Shown: positions 41,508-50,783 of the stretch, piece by piece
Layout: every line of letters begins with the position of its first letter
How positions within the stretch are numbered: the stretch's first letter is position 1
Assembly: GCF_003268775.1 (NCBI RefSeq)
Contig: NZ_QLSU01000022.1
Location: forward strand, 85,385 to 149,384
Direction of reading: 5' to 3'
Length of the DNA: 64,000 nt
DNA from: Paraburkholderia unamae
GTDB taxonomy: Bacteria; Pseudomonadota; Gammaproteobacteria; Burkholderiales; Burkholderiaceae
Notes under the pieces: model-generated
Database searches by the model: none
Told to the model about the DNA's origin: nothing
Seen by the model: only the letters and a program-made list of their open reading frames with translations
Translations under genes and position numbers: made by a program

Positions 41508-41936
41508 TCAAGCCTCAAGAAACTCAAGTCCGTTTTCCGCACACCATTGCTTCAGCGCACTTTCGACAGCATCGGCTTCGAACGCATACCAGCGCTCGAG
41601 AACGCCCTCACGTTCCAGCAAATCCTTGAAACGCGCATACGCCCCTTGCCGCCGGAAAAGTCCTTCGGCCTGGTCGTAACACGCAGGTAACTCCTGTGCG
41701 ACAAAGCGCAAGGCGAGACGTCTTCCCAGATCAAGCTCGTTCTTGTGCGGGATCGCAAGGTAGCGATCGGAAGTTTCAAGGTCGTCGGGAATCTCTTCGT
41801 CAAACGCGTCGCTGGAATCGGAAGTCCACCAGACCTTGCCCGTATCGAGCGAGACATACGCGTTATGCTCCATTGGCGCCGCGTAACTGACGAAGGCAAA
41901 GTCCATGGAAAGATCGTCGTGCCAGAGTGCGACCAT
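41508..41936 (-). CDS. UPF0158 family protein
   Basis: A 142-residue protein with the UPF0158 pattern AYVSLDTGKVWW, PDDLETSDRYLAIPHKNELDLGRRLALRFV and FRRQGAYARFKDLLEREGVLERWYAFE. Function is not established in the family. GGAGG precedes the ATG at 41936. It lies immediately upstream of the broken helicase gene in the same direction and could once have shared a transcript. Confidence 0.88.
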   Translation of the reverse strand: MVALWHDDLSMDFAFVSYAAPMEHNAYVSLDTGKVWWTSDSSDAFDEEIPDDLETSDRYLAIPHKNELDLGRRLALRFVAQELPACYDQAEGLFRRQGAYARFKDLLEREGVLERWYAFEADAVESALKQWCAENGLEFLEA

Positions 41937-42035
41937 GATTTTCCTCCGATAGCGGTGTAACGTTCGGGCGACCCAGTTTGCAAACCGCCCGAGAGCTAGG
42001 GACGGCAGCTCGCCATGACACTCCGGCGCCGCGAC

Positions 42036-42611
42036 TCAAAGCTCCTCGCTCGGGTCAGCGATCTCGAGCCGGAACTGGCACCCTTCCATGCACATGAGCA
42101 TTTGTCCAAGTTCGTCCCATGAGACATCCTTCCCGTCGACCACCACGAGTGGCAGGCGTCCGGGCTGCGATTCGTCCCATTCGATACGCCCACGCACCGT
42201 GCTGCCAATGATCTGGCACTCATGAAAATCGATGTGCCTGACCGACAGCGCGCGGCGAATCTTTTCGACGAGTCGCCCGAGCAGCACGACCACATCGTCG
42301 TCGGCCTCACCGATCAGCTGGAACCGGTAGCCAGCTGGAATTTCTCCGCGCAGCTCAAAGGCATCCAGGGCAATCCGGTCGCCCAGGAGGCGGAGCTGGA
42401 AATGGAACTGGTGGGACTCCCCCTGGCAGTCGATCATCTGGATGGGGGCAAGCCGGACGTTCTCAAAATCGGTGAATCCGGCGGTCTCGGCGATCTTCGA
42501 ATTGAAGCACCGCATGCAGAGCAACTCATAGCTGCCATCACCGTAGCCGCACTGGATGGTGTCCCAGGGCGGCATTTGGCTGCCACATTGTTTGCATCGG
42601 TCGTGCGCCAT
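42036..42611 (-). CDS. Zinc-ribbon-headed protein of unknown function
   Basis: A 191-residue protein. Residues 1-40 form a probable zinc ribbon (CKQCGSQMPPWDTIQCGYGDGSYELLCMRC), followed by a beta-rich domain. It has no membrane segment and I recognise no family name. The ATG at 42611 was chosen because the zinc ribbon begins there; the longer frame adds an arginine-rich tail without support. It lies in the accessory region between the helicase remnant and catabolic cluster A. Confidence 0.7.
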   Translation of the reverse strand: MAHDRCKQCGSQMPPWDTIQCGYGDGSYELLCMRCFNSKIAETAGFTDFENVRLAPIQMIDCQGESHQFHFQLRLLGDRIALDAFELRGEIPAGYRFQLIGEADDDVVVLLGRLVEKIRRALSVRHIDFHECQIIGSTVRGRIEWDESQPGRLPLVVVDGKDVSWDELGQMLMCMEGCQFRLEIADPSEEL

Positions 42612-43054
42612 GTTGTGCCCGCTGTAAAGTTTCTTCCTGCGATTGCTGCGAGGTTGGGGGCCGGTTGCCGTCTGTGCCGACACTGTTCGTCGCAGGTGCG
42701 GCAACATGCAACCCGAGGAAGCCGCAAGAGGTGCGCAGAAACTGGCGAACGGATGCCGATATTTTACAGAGACTGCGAGCAGATTCTAATTGGCGCCGAG
42801 CGTCTTGCGCCGCCTGACGAGCGGGAAGGCGACACGCCATCCGTGATCGAGGCGTTCGATGAGGACATTTCCACACGGCGGCTTCCATGGGAACACGCTA
42901 CAGGCCTGATGTGCCCGGAGCTCGGTAGCCGGTGCAGGCTCCCCTTCAAAAGAAGAGGATGACGAATCAAAAATGTGATCATTTCTTTTATGTCAAATTT
43001 ACGAATACTAGTAAATTGACGGCAGTCCGAGCGTCGGGCAACCGTGCCGCGCTA
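42612..43054. other. Intergenic region with a possible gene remnant
   Basis: About 440 bp between two minus-strand genes. On the plus strand, 42753-42962 reads as a protein-like fragment (PIFYRDCEQILIGAERLAPP, DEDISTRRLPWEHATGL) without a convincing start, perhaps the end of a lost gene. Nothing else is supported. Confidence 0.35.
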
Positions 43055-43972
43055 TTAGTCCGACGTTTTCTCCCGCACAGCGCTGTGCAGATGCAACTTC
43101 ATGAAATCGGCGGCCGCTTCGCGCTGACCGGATAGAAGCAGGTCTATCAAAGTGAGGTGTTCACGGCAGCGGCGCCCTGCCTGGTCCCGGTCGACTGCTT
43201 TCCGGTACTCCATCAGCCTGCGCAGCCTGTCTAGCCGACGCAGTCCGTCAAGGATGAAGACGTTGCCTGAGCACGCCGCGATGGTCTCGTGCAACCGGCT
43301 GTTCGCATCGAAAAGTGCTGCCGGCGACGCCGTTCTGACGCCGCCATTGACGAGGGCTTCCTGCTCGGTCCGGCAACGCAATAGCGCCTCGCGATCGAGC
43401 TTGAAAGTCGGCTCCATGATGCCCGCTGCCTCGATCAGTAGCCGGTACCGGTAGCCTTGTCGATATGTCTCCGAAGACGTCAAAACCGACTGGAACTGCC
43501 AGCCGTGCCCTGGCCGCCGCTCGATCCACCCCTCCTGCACCATCCGACGCAGCACTGCGTTGAGCTGTGCACGCGTGATGCCGTATCGCCGCATCAGCTC
43601 GTTTTCCGTGACACGGTCTTCGAGCTTCCCCGCGAGCCGATCTTCAGCGATAGCCAGATAAGTTTCTTCGCTGGCATCGACGCTCTCGACCTCGATCGTC
43701 TCGGCCTCACTGGTGGCGCCTACGCCTTCCGCCACTGCGTACCCGCCGTCCGGATGCGCCGCCACCACGGCCTGCGCGGCGAGACGCCTGAGCGCCTCAC
43801 GCACGGGCGAGCGCGACACGTTGAATTGCTCGGCGAGCGTGCGCTCCGGTAGCCGTGTTCCGGGAGCGATACCGGACCTGGCGATGTGCTGGTGAATGTT
43901 CGCCGCGAGTACGTCGGCTAGAGCGCGGGGCATGGCAGGTCGGAATGATGGAATTTTCGCTAATCCTATCAT
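43055..43972 (-). CDS. GntR-family regulator of catabolic cluster A
   Basis: A 305-residue regulator with an N-terminal winged helix (LADVLAANIHQHIARSGIAPGTRLPERTLAEQFNVSRSPVREALRRL), a second helix-turn-helix-like domain (ENELMRRYGITRAQLNAVLRRMVQEGWIERR) and an FCD-type ligand-binding C-terminus. It diverges from the amidohydrolase gene across 240 bp and probably represses it. A start at 43933 is also possible; neither has a strong ribosome-binding site. Confidence 0.85.
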   Translation of the reverse strand: MIGLAKIPSFRPAMPRALADVLAANIHQHIARSGIAPGTRLPERTLAEQFNVSRSPVREALRRLAAQAVVAAHPDGGYAVAEGVGATSEAETIEVESVDASEETYLAIAEDRLAGKLEDRVTENELMRRYGITRAQLNAVLRRMVQEGWIERRPGHGWQFQSVLTSSETYRQGYRYRLLIEAAGIMEPTFKLDREALLRCRTEQEALVNGGVRTASPAALFDANSRLHETIAACSGNVFILDGLRRLDRLRRLMEYRKAVDRDQAGRRCREHLTLIDLLLSGQREAAADFMKLHLHSAVREKTSD

Positions 43973-44213
43973 ATTTGCCTAATGGTTTTTTGGTTATCTA
44001 TAGACCCGATATTTTCCAGCCTCCTTACGCTTCATCTGATCGCCCCGACATTGATGAACAGCCAATTCTCGCCAATATATCGCGATTTTCACTGAGGAAA
44101 GGATTTGTCGTCGTTTACCCTTGATGGTCTTTCAGAACAACAAAAAACCCTTTACATGGTTTATCGCAAGCATAAAATACCAACCAATCCAGCTTCTACG
44201 CCCAGGGAGAAAC

Positions 44214-45239
44214 ATGTATCGCAGGAACCTTCTCGGCGCGAGCCTTGCAGCAATGGGTGGCCTTGCACTGTCCAGCGCGTGTTCTGGCGCCTCCGCGTTT
44301 GGCGGCACCGCCTCGTCGCCCGCCACATCTCCGCTCGATGTCCCCAGCCTGCCGGCTTCGACCTTGCCGTCCGGAAGCTGCGATTGCCACGTCCACATCT
44401 TCGATGCCGAGCGGTATCCCTTCGCGGCCGGCCGCTCGTACACGCCAGGCCGCGCGGTCGTGTCCGACCTGCTTGGCTTTGAAGGGCGTCTTGGAATCGA
44501 GCGCGTCGTCGTCGTGCAGCCGAGTGTGTACGGCACCGATAACTCGGCACTTCTCGCTGCCCTGAAAGAGCTGGGGACGTACCGCGCGCGTGGCGTCGCC
44601 GTCATCGACCCGCAGGTCATCACCGATTCAGAGCTGCGCTCATTGAATGACCACGGGGTGCGCGGAGTGCGCCTGAATCTCGAGGTGAAGGGCCAGCGCG
44701 ACCATACGGTCGCCCTCGCGCAGCTCAAGCACGCGGCCCAAACGGTGGCGCCGCTGGGCTGGTCGATCCAGATTTACGCAGATGTCGACGTCGTCGCAGC
44801 CATGGCGCCGACGATTGCTACCCTTCCCGTCTCCGTCATCCTCGATCACTTCGCGGGTGTGCGCGTCGCGAGACAGCCTGAGCAACAGGATGCATTCGAT
44901 ACGGTGCTTCAGCTCGTGAAGGACGGAAACGTCTACGTGAAGCTCTCGGCGCCGTATCGCGCATCAGCGCAAGGCCCCGACTTTGCTGATATTGCCCCGT
45001 TCGCACAGCAGCTCATTAGCGCGCGGCCGGACCGCATGCTCTGGGCGTCCGACTGGCCCCACACGGGCAGCGCAAGCCATCGCGACGGCGACCTCACGCG
45101 AGTCGAACCGTTTCGCAAGGAAGACGCCGGCCGAGCGCTGAACAACGTACTTTCATGGGCCGAGACGAACTCCGTGCGCCAACAGATTCTGGTCGACAAC
45201 CCTGCCCGACTTTATGGTTTCGCCGCACAGGCGAGCTGA
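44214..45239 (+). CDS. Amidohydrolase-2 family hydrolase with export signal
   Basis: A 341-residue TIM-barrel metal hydrolase of the type that opens lactones or decarboxylates ring-derived dicarboxylates. The DCHVHIFD metal motif, the substrate segment FAAGRSYTPG, VVVQPSVYGTDNSALL, VILDHFAG, and WASDWPHTG are visible. The N-terminus MYRRNLLGASLAAMGGLALSSAC looks like a twin-arginine signal with a possible lipobox cysteine, which is unusual because the paralog at 62582 has none. GGAGA precedes the ATG. First gene of cluster A. Confidence 0.87.
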   Translation: MYRRNLLGASLAAMGGLALSSACSGASAFGGTASSPATSPLDVPSLPASTLPSGSCDCHVHIFDAERYPFAAGRSYTPGRAVVSDLLGFEGRLGIERVVVVQPSVYGTDNSALLAALKELGTYRARGVAVIDPQVITDSELRSLNDHGVRGVRLNLEVKGQRDHTVALAQLKHAAQTVAPLGWSIQIYADVDVVAAMAPTIATLPVSVILDHFAGVRVARQPEQQDAFDTVLQLVKDGNVYVKLSAPYRASAQGPDFADIAPFAQQLISARPDRMLWASDWPHTGSASHRDGDLTRVEPFRKEDAGRALNNVLSWAETNSVRQQILVDNPARLYGFAAQAS

Positions 45240-45268
45240 ACCCGATTCACAAAATCAAGGATTCCTGC

Positions 45269-46639
45269 ATGTTTCGCACCCTGAACCCTGCCACTGAAGA
45301 AGTCGTAGCAACCTTCAACCCGGATACCCCTGAGCGCGTCGAACAGGCGCTCGCAGATGCCCAAGTCGCACAACGCGCGTGGGCAAAGCAGCCGCTCAAT
45401 GTCCGCACAGCAGCGGTCGCGCGCATTGCTGAAGTTCTGCAACGCCGCAAAGCGGAAATCGCAGCGCTGATTACGCTGGAAATGGGCAAGCCCATCGCGG
45501 AAGCGGAAGCCGAAGTCGAGAAGTCGGCGTGGACGTGCCGCTTCTACGCGGAGAGCGCCGGAAAGTACCTGAATGACGAGACGGTTTCGAGCAACGCGAG
45601 CGAAAGCTACATCGCGTACGACCCGCTGGGCGTGGTGCTGGCCATCATGCCGTGGAACTACCCGCTGTGGCAGTTCATCCGCTTCGCTGCACCCGCACTG
45701 TGCGCCGGCAACGGTGCGATTCTCAAGCACGCCGGTAACGTGCCCCAATGCGCGCTCGTCATCAACTCGGTTTTCGCCGAAGCGGAAGTGCCGCACGGTC
45801 TCATGACATCGATGCTCATCGAGCCCGAAAACGTCGCCGCGCTCATCGAAGACGCACGCATCGCCGCCGTCACGCTGACCGGCTCGACTGCTGTGGGCAA
45901 GCTGGTCGCCTCGCAGGCTGGCCGCGCCATGAAGAAGCAGGTGCTCGAACTGGGTGGTTCGGACCCGTTCATCGTACTGGCCGACGCCGACGTCGAGGCC
46001 GCCGCAAAAGCCGCCGTGAAGGCACGCTTCTCGAATGCGGGCCAAAGCTGCGTTTCGCCGAAGCGCTTCATCGTCGACGAGAAGGTCGCGGACCGCTTTG
46101 TCGACCTCTTCTGCGAAGGCGTGGCGAAACTCAAGGTCGGCGACCCCACGCAACGCGATACGACGATTGGCCCGATGGCGCGCAGCAACCTGCGCGACGA
46201 ACTGCACCGCCAGGTCGAGCGTACGCTCGAAGCAGGTGCGGTCCTGAAGGCCGGTGGCCAACCCGTCCCGGGTCCCGGCTTCTTCTACGCGCCGACCGTG
46301 CTGGACCGTGTCGCGCCGAATATGGCTGCTGCGGTTGAAGAAACGTTCGGTCCTGTCGCGGCCATTCTGCGTGTCGCCACCAAAGACGAAGCGGTGGCAC
46401 TGGCAAACGCAACGGAATTTGGTCTGGGCGCTGCGCTGTGGACGAGCGATCCCCAGCAAGCAAAAACGCTCGTTCGTCAAATCGAAGCGGGGGCTGTGTT
46501 CGTCAACGGTCCCGTCGCTTCGGATGCTCGCCTGCCCTTCGGCGGCATCAAGCAATCGGGCTATGGCCGGGAACTGGGCGCAGCCGGCATTCGCGAATTC
46601 ACCAACGTCAAGACCGTCTGGATTGGCCCTGCCGCCTGA
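45269..46639 (+). CDS. NAD(P)-dependent aldehyde dehydrogenase (succinate-semialdehyde-like)
   Basis: A 456-residue aldehyde dehydrogenase with MPWNYPLWQ, LTGSTAVG, catalytic Glu in LELGGSDPFIV and catalytic Cys in NAGQSCVSPKRF. The short length and FRTLNPATEEVVATF start match succinate-semialdehyde dehydrogenases of the GabD/Sad type. Start ATG 45269 is 30 bp after the amidohydrolase stop. The real substrate in this cluster is unknown. Confidence 0.92.
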   Translation: MFRTLNPATEEVVATFNPDTPERVEQALADAQVAQRAWAKQPLNVRTAAVARIAEVLQRRKAEIAALITLEMGKPIAEAEAEVEKSAWTCRFYAESAGKYLNDETVSSNASESYIAYDPLGVVLAIMPWNYPLWQFIRFAAPALCAGNGAILKHAGNVPQCALVINSVFAEAEVPHGLMTSMLIEPENVAALIEDARIAAVTLTGSTAVGKLVASQAGRAMKKQVLELGGSDPFIVLADADVEAAAKAAVKARFSNAGQSCVSPKRFIVDEKVADRFVDLFCEGVAKLKVGDPTQRDTTIGPMARSNLRDELHRQVERTLEAGAVLKAGGQPVPGPGFFYAPTVLDRVAPNMAAAVEETFGPVAAILRVATKDEAVALANATEFGLGAALWTSDPQQAKTLVRQIEAGAVFVNGPVASDARLPFGGIKQSGYGRELGAAGIREFTNVKTVWIGPAA

Positions 46640-46673
46640 TTCGGCGCCCACGACTGTCCTCAATGGAGCACAC

Positions 46674-47099
46674 ATGACCATCAAGACCCCCTCGGGCGCT
46701 GCCCTCCTGAAACCCGACCAGCTGCCGACTTACGACCGTGGCGGTGGCGCCAGCACGACGCCGCTCGTCGGCAAGTCGACGGGCTCGGATAGCTTCATCA
46801 CCGGCTACACCTCGTTTGCGCCCGGCGTGAAGATCCCGTTCCACAGCCACAACTGCCAGGAAAGCGTGGTACTCGTCGAAGGCCACGCGATTCTCGACAT
46901 CGACGGTCTGGAATATGAACTCAAGCCGCTCGACACGACGTTCATTCCGCCGAATGTGCCGCACCGCTTCCGCAACCTCTCGGAAACCGAGCCGATGAAG
47001 ATTCTTTGGATCTACGCGCGCCAGGACGCGACGCGCACGCTCGCCGACAGCGGCGAGACGCGGCCCGTGTCGGCCGAGCACCAGACCTCTTCGAATTAA
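46674..47099 (+). CDS. Cupin-domain protein
   Basis: A 141-residue single-cupin protein. Metal-site residues are seen in PGVKIPFHSHNCQESVVLVEG and the second box FIPPNVPHRFRNLSE. It has a GGAG ribosome-binding site and lies 34 bp after the aldehyde dehydrogenase gene and 15 bp before the isopropylmalate-dehydrogenase-like gene. Possibly an isomerase, lyase or dioxygenase of the same pathway. Confidence 0.88.
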   Translation: MTIKTPSGAALLKPDQLPTYDRGGGASTTPLVGKSTGSDSFITGYTSFAPGVKIPFHSHNCQESVVLVEGHAILDIDGLEYELKPLDTTFIPPNVPHRFRNLSETEPMKILWIYARQDATRTLADSGETRPVSAEHQTSSN

Positions 47100-47114
47100 A
47101 CTGAGCAAATCATC

Positions 47115-48188
47115 ATGCGTATCCTCGTTTGTCCCGGCGACGGCATTGGCCCGGAAATCATCGCCGCATCCATCGACGTGCTTGGCAAGGCCGACCAGAT
47201 CTTTGATCTTGGCCTGCAATACGATTACGAAGACATCGGCTTCGCGAGCCTCGAAAAGCACGGCACGACTCTGCGCCCAGAAGTACTGGAAAAAGCACCC
47301 ACGTACGATGGTCTGATTCTCGGCACCGTCTCACACGCCGATTACCCAGCGCCCGAGAAAGGTGGCCGCAACGTTTCCGCCGCGTTCCGTTGCGAGCTTG
47401 ACCTGTACGCCAATGTCCGCCCTTCGCGCACGCGTCCGTTTCTTACGTCGAACATGCGCGAAGGCAAGAGCATGGACCTCGTGATCATGCGTGAGGCGAC
47501 CGAAGGTTTCTATCCGGACCGTAACATGGCGCTGGGATGGGGCGAAATGATGCCCTCGAAGGACATGGCCCTTTCGGTGCGCAAGATCACGCGCCATTGC
47601 AGCGAGCGCATCGCGCGCCGCGCTTTCGAGCTCGCCATGAAGCGCAAAAAGAAAGTGACAGCCATCCACAAGGCGAACAGCTTTCACATGACCGATGGCC
47701 TGTTCCTCGAGTGCGTGCGCAACGTGGCCAGGGAGTTCCCTGAAGTCGAGCTGAACGACCTGCTCGTCGATGCCTCGACGGCCCACCTCGTACGCTCGCC
47801 GGAGAAATTCGACGTACTGGTGGCGACGAACTTCTACGGCGACATCATCAGCGACCTCGCCGCAGAGCTTTCTGGCAGCCTCGGTCTCGGCGGCTCCGTC
47901 ATGGCGGGCGACGACCTCTGTTGCGCGCAGGCGCAGCACGGCTCGGCCCCGGACATACAGAACCAGGACAAGGCCAATCCGACGTCGATGATTCTCTCAG
48001 TCAGCATGCTGATGCGCTGGATCGGCGAGCATCGCCAGAAGCCCAACTTCATCGCGGCCGCAGACGCCATCGATAAGGCCGTCGATGCGGTTCTGGCAAA
48101 CCCGGAAACCCGCACCGCTGACCTCGGCGGCAAGATGGGCTGCAAGGCGTTTGGCCTGAAGGTTGCGGAGGCAATCCAGAAGGGCTGA
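47115..48188 (+). CDS. Isocitrate/isopropylmalate dehydrogenase-family enzyme (cluster A)
   Basis: A 357-residue NAD(P)-dependent beta-hydroxyacid oxidative decarboxylase: LVCPGDGIGPEII, LDLYANVRPSRTRPF, VIMREATEGFYPDRN, a Lys/Asp active-site region and HGSAPDIQNQDKANP. It is closer to tartrate/isopropylmalate-like enzymes than to LeuB. A paralog lies at 59259 in cluster B. Substrate unknown; a branched or hydroxylated dicarboxylate is likely. Confidence 0.9.
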   Translation: MRILVCPGDGIGPEIIAASIDVLGKADQIFDLGLQYDYEDIGFASLEKHGTTLRPEVLEKAPTYDGLILGTVSHADYPAPEKGGRNVSAAFRCELDLYANVRPSRTRPFLTSNMREGKSMDLVIMREATEGFYPDRNMALGWGEMMPSKDMALSVRKITRHCSERIARRAFELAMKRKKKVTAIHKANSFHMTDGLFLECVRNVAREFPEVELNDLLVDASTAHLVRSPEKFDVLVATNFYGDIISDLAAELSGSLGLGGSVMAGDDLCCAQAQHGSAPDIQNQDKANPTSMILSVSMLMRWIGEHRQKPNFIAAADAIDKAVDAVLANPETRTADLGGKMGCKAFGLKVAEAIQKG

Positions 48189-48253
48189 CGTCTATCACGC
48201 CGGTGAAGGCAGCCCCTTCGCCGGACGCACATAACAAAGACAGGAGACGCTCG

Positions 48254-48328
48254 ATGAAGGCCACGATGCCAATGGCAATTTTCGCGGGGTCTCCCCAAGA
48301 CACCGTCGCATGGCACGCATACGCGTGA
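48254..48328 (+). CDS. Possible 24-residue ORF before the MFS gene
   Basis: ATG 48254 follows a strong CAGGAG site and gives 24 codons ending at 48328. It sits in the 170-bp gap between the dehydrogenase and MFS genes. It may be a leader peptide or chance; composition is unremarkable. Confidence 0.25.
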   Translation: MKATMPMAIFAGSPQDTVAWHAYA

Positions 48329-48358
48329 CATTACGAAGGCATCATCGAAGGATTCAAT

Positions 48359-49678
48359 ATGCACTCCGAATCGCTGACAATGGACGAGCAATCGGCAGAA
48401 CGCCCGGGCAATGAGGCAATACGCCAACAGGCACTGCGAAAGAATGCCTGGCGGCTGCTCCCGCTGCTCACGCTCGCCTTCATCTTTAACTACATCGATC
48501 GAACCAGCGTGGGCTTCGCCGCGCTGACGATGAACAAAGATATCGGGCTAACGCCTGCGCAGTTCGGCTGGGGCGCCGGCGTGCTCTTCGCGGGCTACTG
48601 TCTTTGCGAAATTCCGAGCAACCTCGCGCTATACAGATACGGTGCTCGACGGTGGCTCGCGCGCATCATGATTACGTGGGGCCTCGCCTCCGCGGCTACA
48701 GCGCTCGTTCAGGGCCCCACGAGCTTCTACGTTTTGAGGCTTCTTCTTGGCGTTGCCGAAGCAGGTTTTTTCCCAGGCGTGACGTTCTTTCTCGCATGCT
48801 GGTTCCCCGCGCAATACCGCGTGCGCGTCCTCGCACTTTTTACGCTGGGCGTGCCGCTCTCGTCGATTCTCGGCGGCCCGATGTCCACCTTCCTGCTGCA
48901 ACTCAATGGTCTCGGTGGACTGCACGGCTGGCAGTGGATGTTTCTGGTGCAGGGACTTCCCGCTGTCCTGATTGGGTTCGCCGTGCTGGGCTTCCTTCGC
49001 GACGAGCCGAAGGATGCGTACTGGCTCACGGATGACGAGCGCTCGGCGCTTGTCGAGATGCTCGCCGACGAGCCCCGGCAAAAGCCGAAGAAAGCGCTGT
49101 TTTCCGCGCTCAAGGATGGCCGTGTGCTTCTTCTTGCTGCGATTCAGTTCGGCTTCGTTCTGGGCTCGTACGGCGTCGGCATCTGGTTACCGCTGATTCT
49201 GAAGGGACACGGTTATAGCTTGATGAATGTAGGCCTGCTCTCGACCATTCCCTATGTCGCGTCTGTAGTCGGCATGCTGCTCTGGGCTCGGGCCGTTGAC
49301 CGTCGCGGCCGCCGTGTATTTCATTTGGTCGCAACCTGCCTTTCTGGCGGGCTCGGGCTCGTACTGTCTGCGCTGTCGCAGGGTATCGTGGTCGAGCTCG
49401 CCGGCCTGACCCTTGCCGTCGTTGCCGTCAGCTCAGCTCGAGCGATATTTTGGACCATTCCCACGCGGTTCCTCACGGGCATCGCCGCGGCCGGTGGCCT
49501 GGCATTTATCAACTCGATCGGCACGCTCGGCGGCTTTGCTGGACCGTATCTTGTCGGCGCCCTCAAACAGTCGACAGGTACGTTCTCGGCTGGAATCTGG
49601 GCTATGGCCGCCATGCTGGCACTGTCCGCTGCCCTCGCGGCTACGCTTCCTCTTTTCATGCGCAAAGAAACTCAGTAA
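48359..49678 (+). CDS. MFS transporter, anion:cation symporter type (cluster A)
   Basis: A 439-residue twelve-helix carrier with the ACS-family opening RLLPLLTLAFIFNYIDRTSVGFA, GYCLCEIPSNL, LRLLLGVAEAGFFPG and RWLARIMITWG. This family imports sugar acids, tartrate, phthalate and similar carboxylates, consistent with the enzymes upstream. A clear paralog is at 61156. Confidence 0.92.
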   Translation: MHSESLTMDEQSAERPGNEAIRQQALRKNAWRLLPLLTLAFIFNYIDRTSVGFAALTMNKDIGLTPAQFGWGAGVLFAGYCLCEIPSNLALYRYGARRWLARIMITWGLASAATALVQGPTSFYVLRLLLGVAEAGFFPGVTFFLACWFPAQYRVRVLALFTLGVPLSSILGGPMSTFLLQLNGLGGLHGWQWMFLVQGLPAVLIGFAVLGFLRDEPKDAYWLTDDERSALVEMLADEPRQKPKKALFSALKDGRVLLLAAIQFGFVLGSYGVGIWLPLILKGHGYSLMNVGLLSTIPYVASVVGMLLWARAVDRRGRRVFHLVATCLSGGLGLVLSALSQGIVVELAGLTLAVVAVSSARAIFWTIPTRFLTGIAAAGGLAFINSIGTLGGFAGPYLVGALKQSTGTFSAGIWAMAAMLALSAALAATLPLFMRKETQ

Positions 49679-50060
49679 ATGACCACATGGTGCACTTCCG
49701 AAAATCAGCTGACTTCCAAACACGACGGAGACTTGCCGGCTCTCATTTTGCACACCAGACTGGGTATAGCGACACCAGATTCGGCTTGGGTCGGCCCGTG
49801 CGAATTGCAGTCACACGTCTCGCCTCCCAGATCGTTGCGAATTACGTCGAGTTCGGAATCTATACGGACACTCCCTTCCAGTCGCTCTGTTCCGACAAGA
49901 AACTGATTCGTCGCGGACTTACGTGGCCCGACGGCGGACATCGATTGCTGCGCGTGGCCGAAAAGTACCGGCGACGGATCAGGCGCATAGAGCTATCCCC
50001 TATGCGACCTACCATATCGCTATATAAGTAGTAATCCTTATGCTAGTTGAAAAGCTAGCG
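49679..50060. other. Intergenic region after cluster A
   Basis: About 380 bp. A plus-strand frame at 49687-50031 reads somewhat like protein (RIAVTRLASQIVANYVEFGIY) but has no ribosome-binding site and no recognisable family, so it is not called. An exact ModE half-site sequence at 50016-50026 lacks its partner half. Confidence 0.35.
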
Positions 50061-50309
50061 ATGAACTACCTTTTGGAAAACTGCAGTCAAAATGGCGCTC
50101 GAGTACGGTCTCTGTGCCGAGCGTTGAGCGTCATCATTCTCGGATTTCTTGTATTCCTGGCTATGATTAGCCCGAAAGCCACGTCTGCAACTAGTCGCAT
50201 GTGCCTGACGGCATTTGCACGCGAACAAGGCGTTGACCGCGAAACATTGATGAGCTCGCCCCGCTATCGGGATGCACTCGTCGATGCACTCAGTGCTTGC
50301 TCCCGATAA
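50061..50309 (+). CDS. Possible small secreted or membrane-anchored protein
   Basis: An 82-residue frame with one hydrophobic segment (LSVIILGFLVFLAMISPKATSA) followed by a hydrophilic tail with two cysteines, giving the layout of a signal peptide plus small domain. It is isolated between cluster A and the LysR unit, with no strong ribosome-binding site and no known family. Confidence 0.35.
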   Translation: MNYLLENCSQNGARVRSLCRALSVIILGFLVFLAMISPKATSATSRMCLTAFAREQGVDRETLMSSPRYRDALVDALSACSR

Positions 50310-50783
50310 CACGCACTTTGAGTGCGTCGCCTGCCGAAGGGTTGCGGAGACATGATGGACCCTGGAAGCAAACATCAGGCGCCTCTCATGCCAGCTGCGT
50401 GATATTGGTTGGCTCTGCCCTCGACTTGCCGTTCGCGCGGCGCGACTCCAGTCCCGACTCGCCTAACGCGAGAAAATCGCTTCGAGGTCGACCTCGTCCT
50501 CAGTCGAGTCAAGTGCCAAAGCGTGCGTGCGGCGTAGTCGTCAGCCGTTGTCGAGCGGCAGAGGATCAACCATCACGCGTTCGATGATGCAATCGCGCAG
50601 GTATCGACTCGAGCAAGCAACTTCGGATTGCGTGGAGGTGGCAGAGCCGTCCTTCGCTAGATGCGACGTTTCATCTGGCTTCGGGTAGAGCTCGCCTCAG
50701 GAGGCTGACTTGGGAACAAGACATGGAGGCCGCCGCCCGCGGAGGACGCGCCTCAGTGGATGGCCCCCCGAGCCGATAGAAGC
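50310..50783. other. Gene-poor stretch with a small gene remnant
   Basis: About 470 bp downstream of the LysR gene. At 50470-50515 the minus strand encodes the end of a peptide, ALDSTEDEVDLEAIFSR, related to a remnant at 56172-56225. No intact gene is seen. Confidence 0.4.
50479..50511 (-). repeat. Short diverged direct repeat, copy 1
   Basis: The 33 bases match 56187-56219 in the same orientation with six or seven differences. On the minus strand both encode the acidic peptide end LDSTE(D/E)E(V/A)DLEA, and the differences are mostly conservative in protein terms. Confidence 0.5.

Noticed and set aside
50016..50026. ATCGCTATATA, an exact ModE half-site
   Set aside because: The second half-site at the proper spacing is missing and no molybdenum gene is nearby; a chance match is likely.
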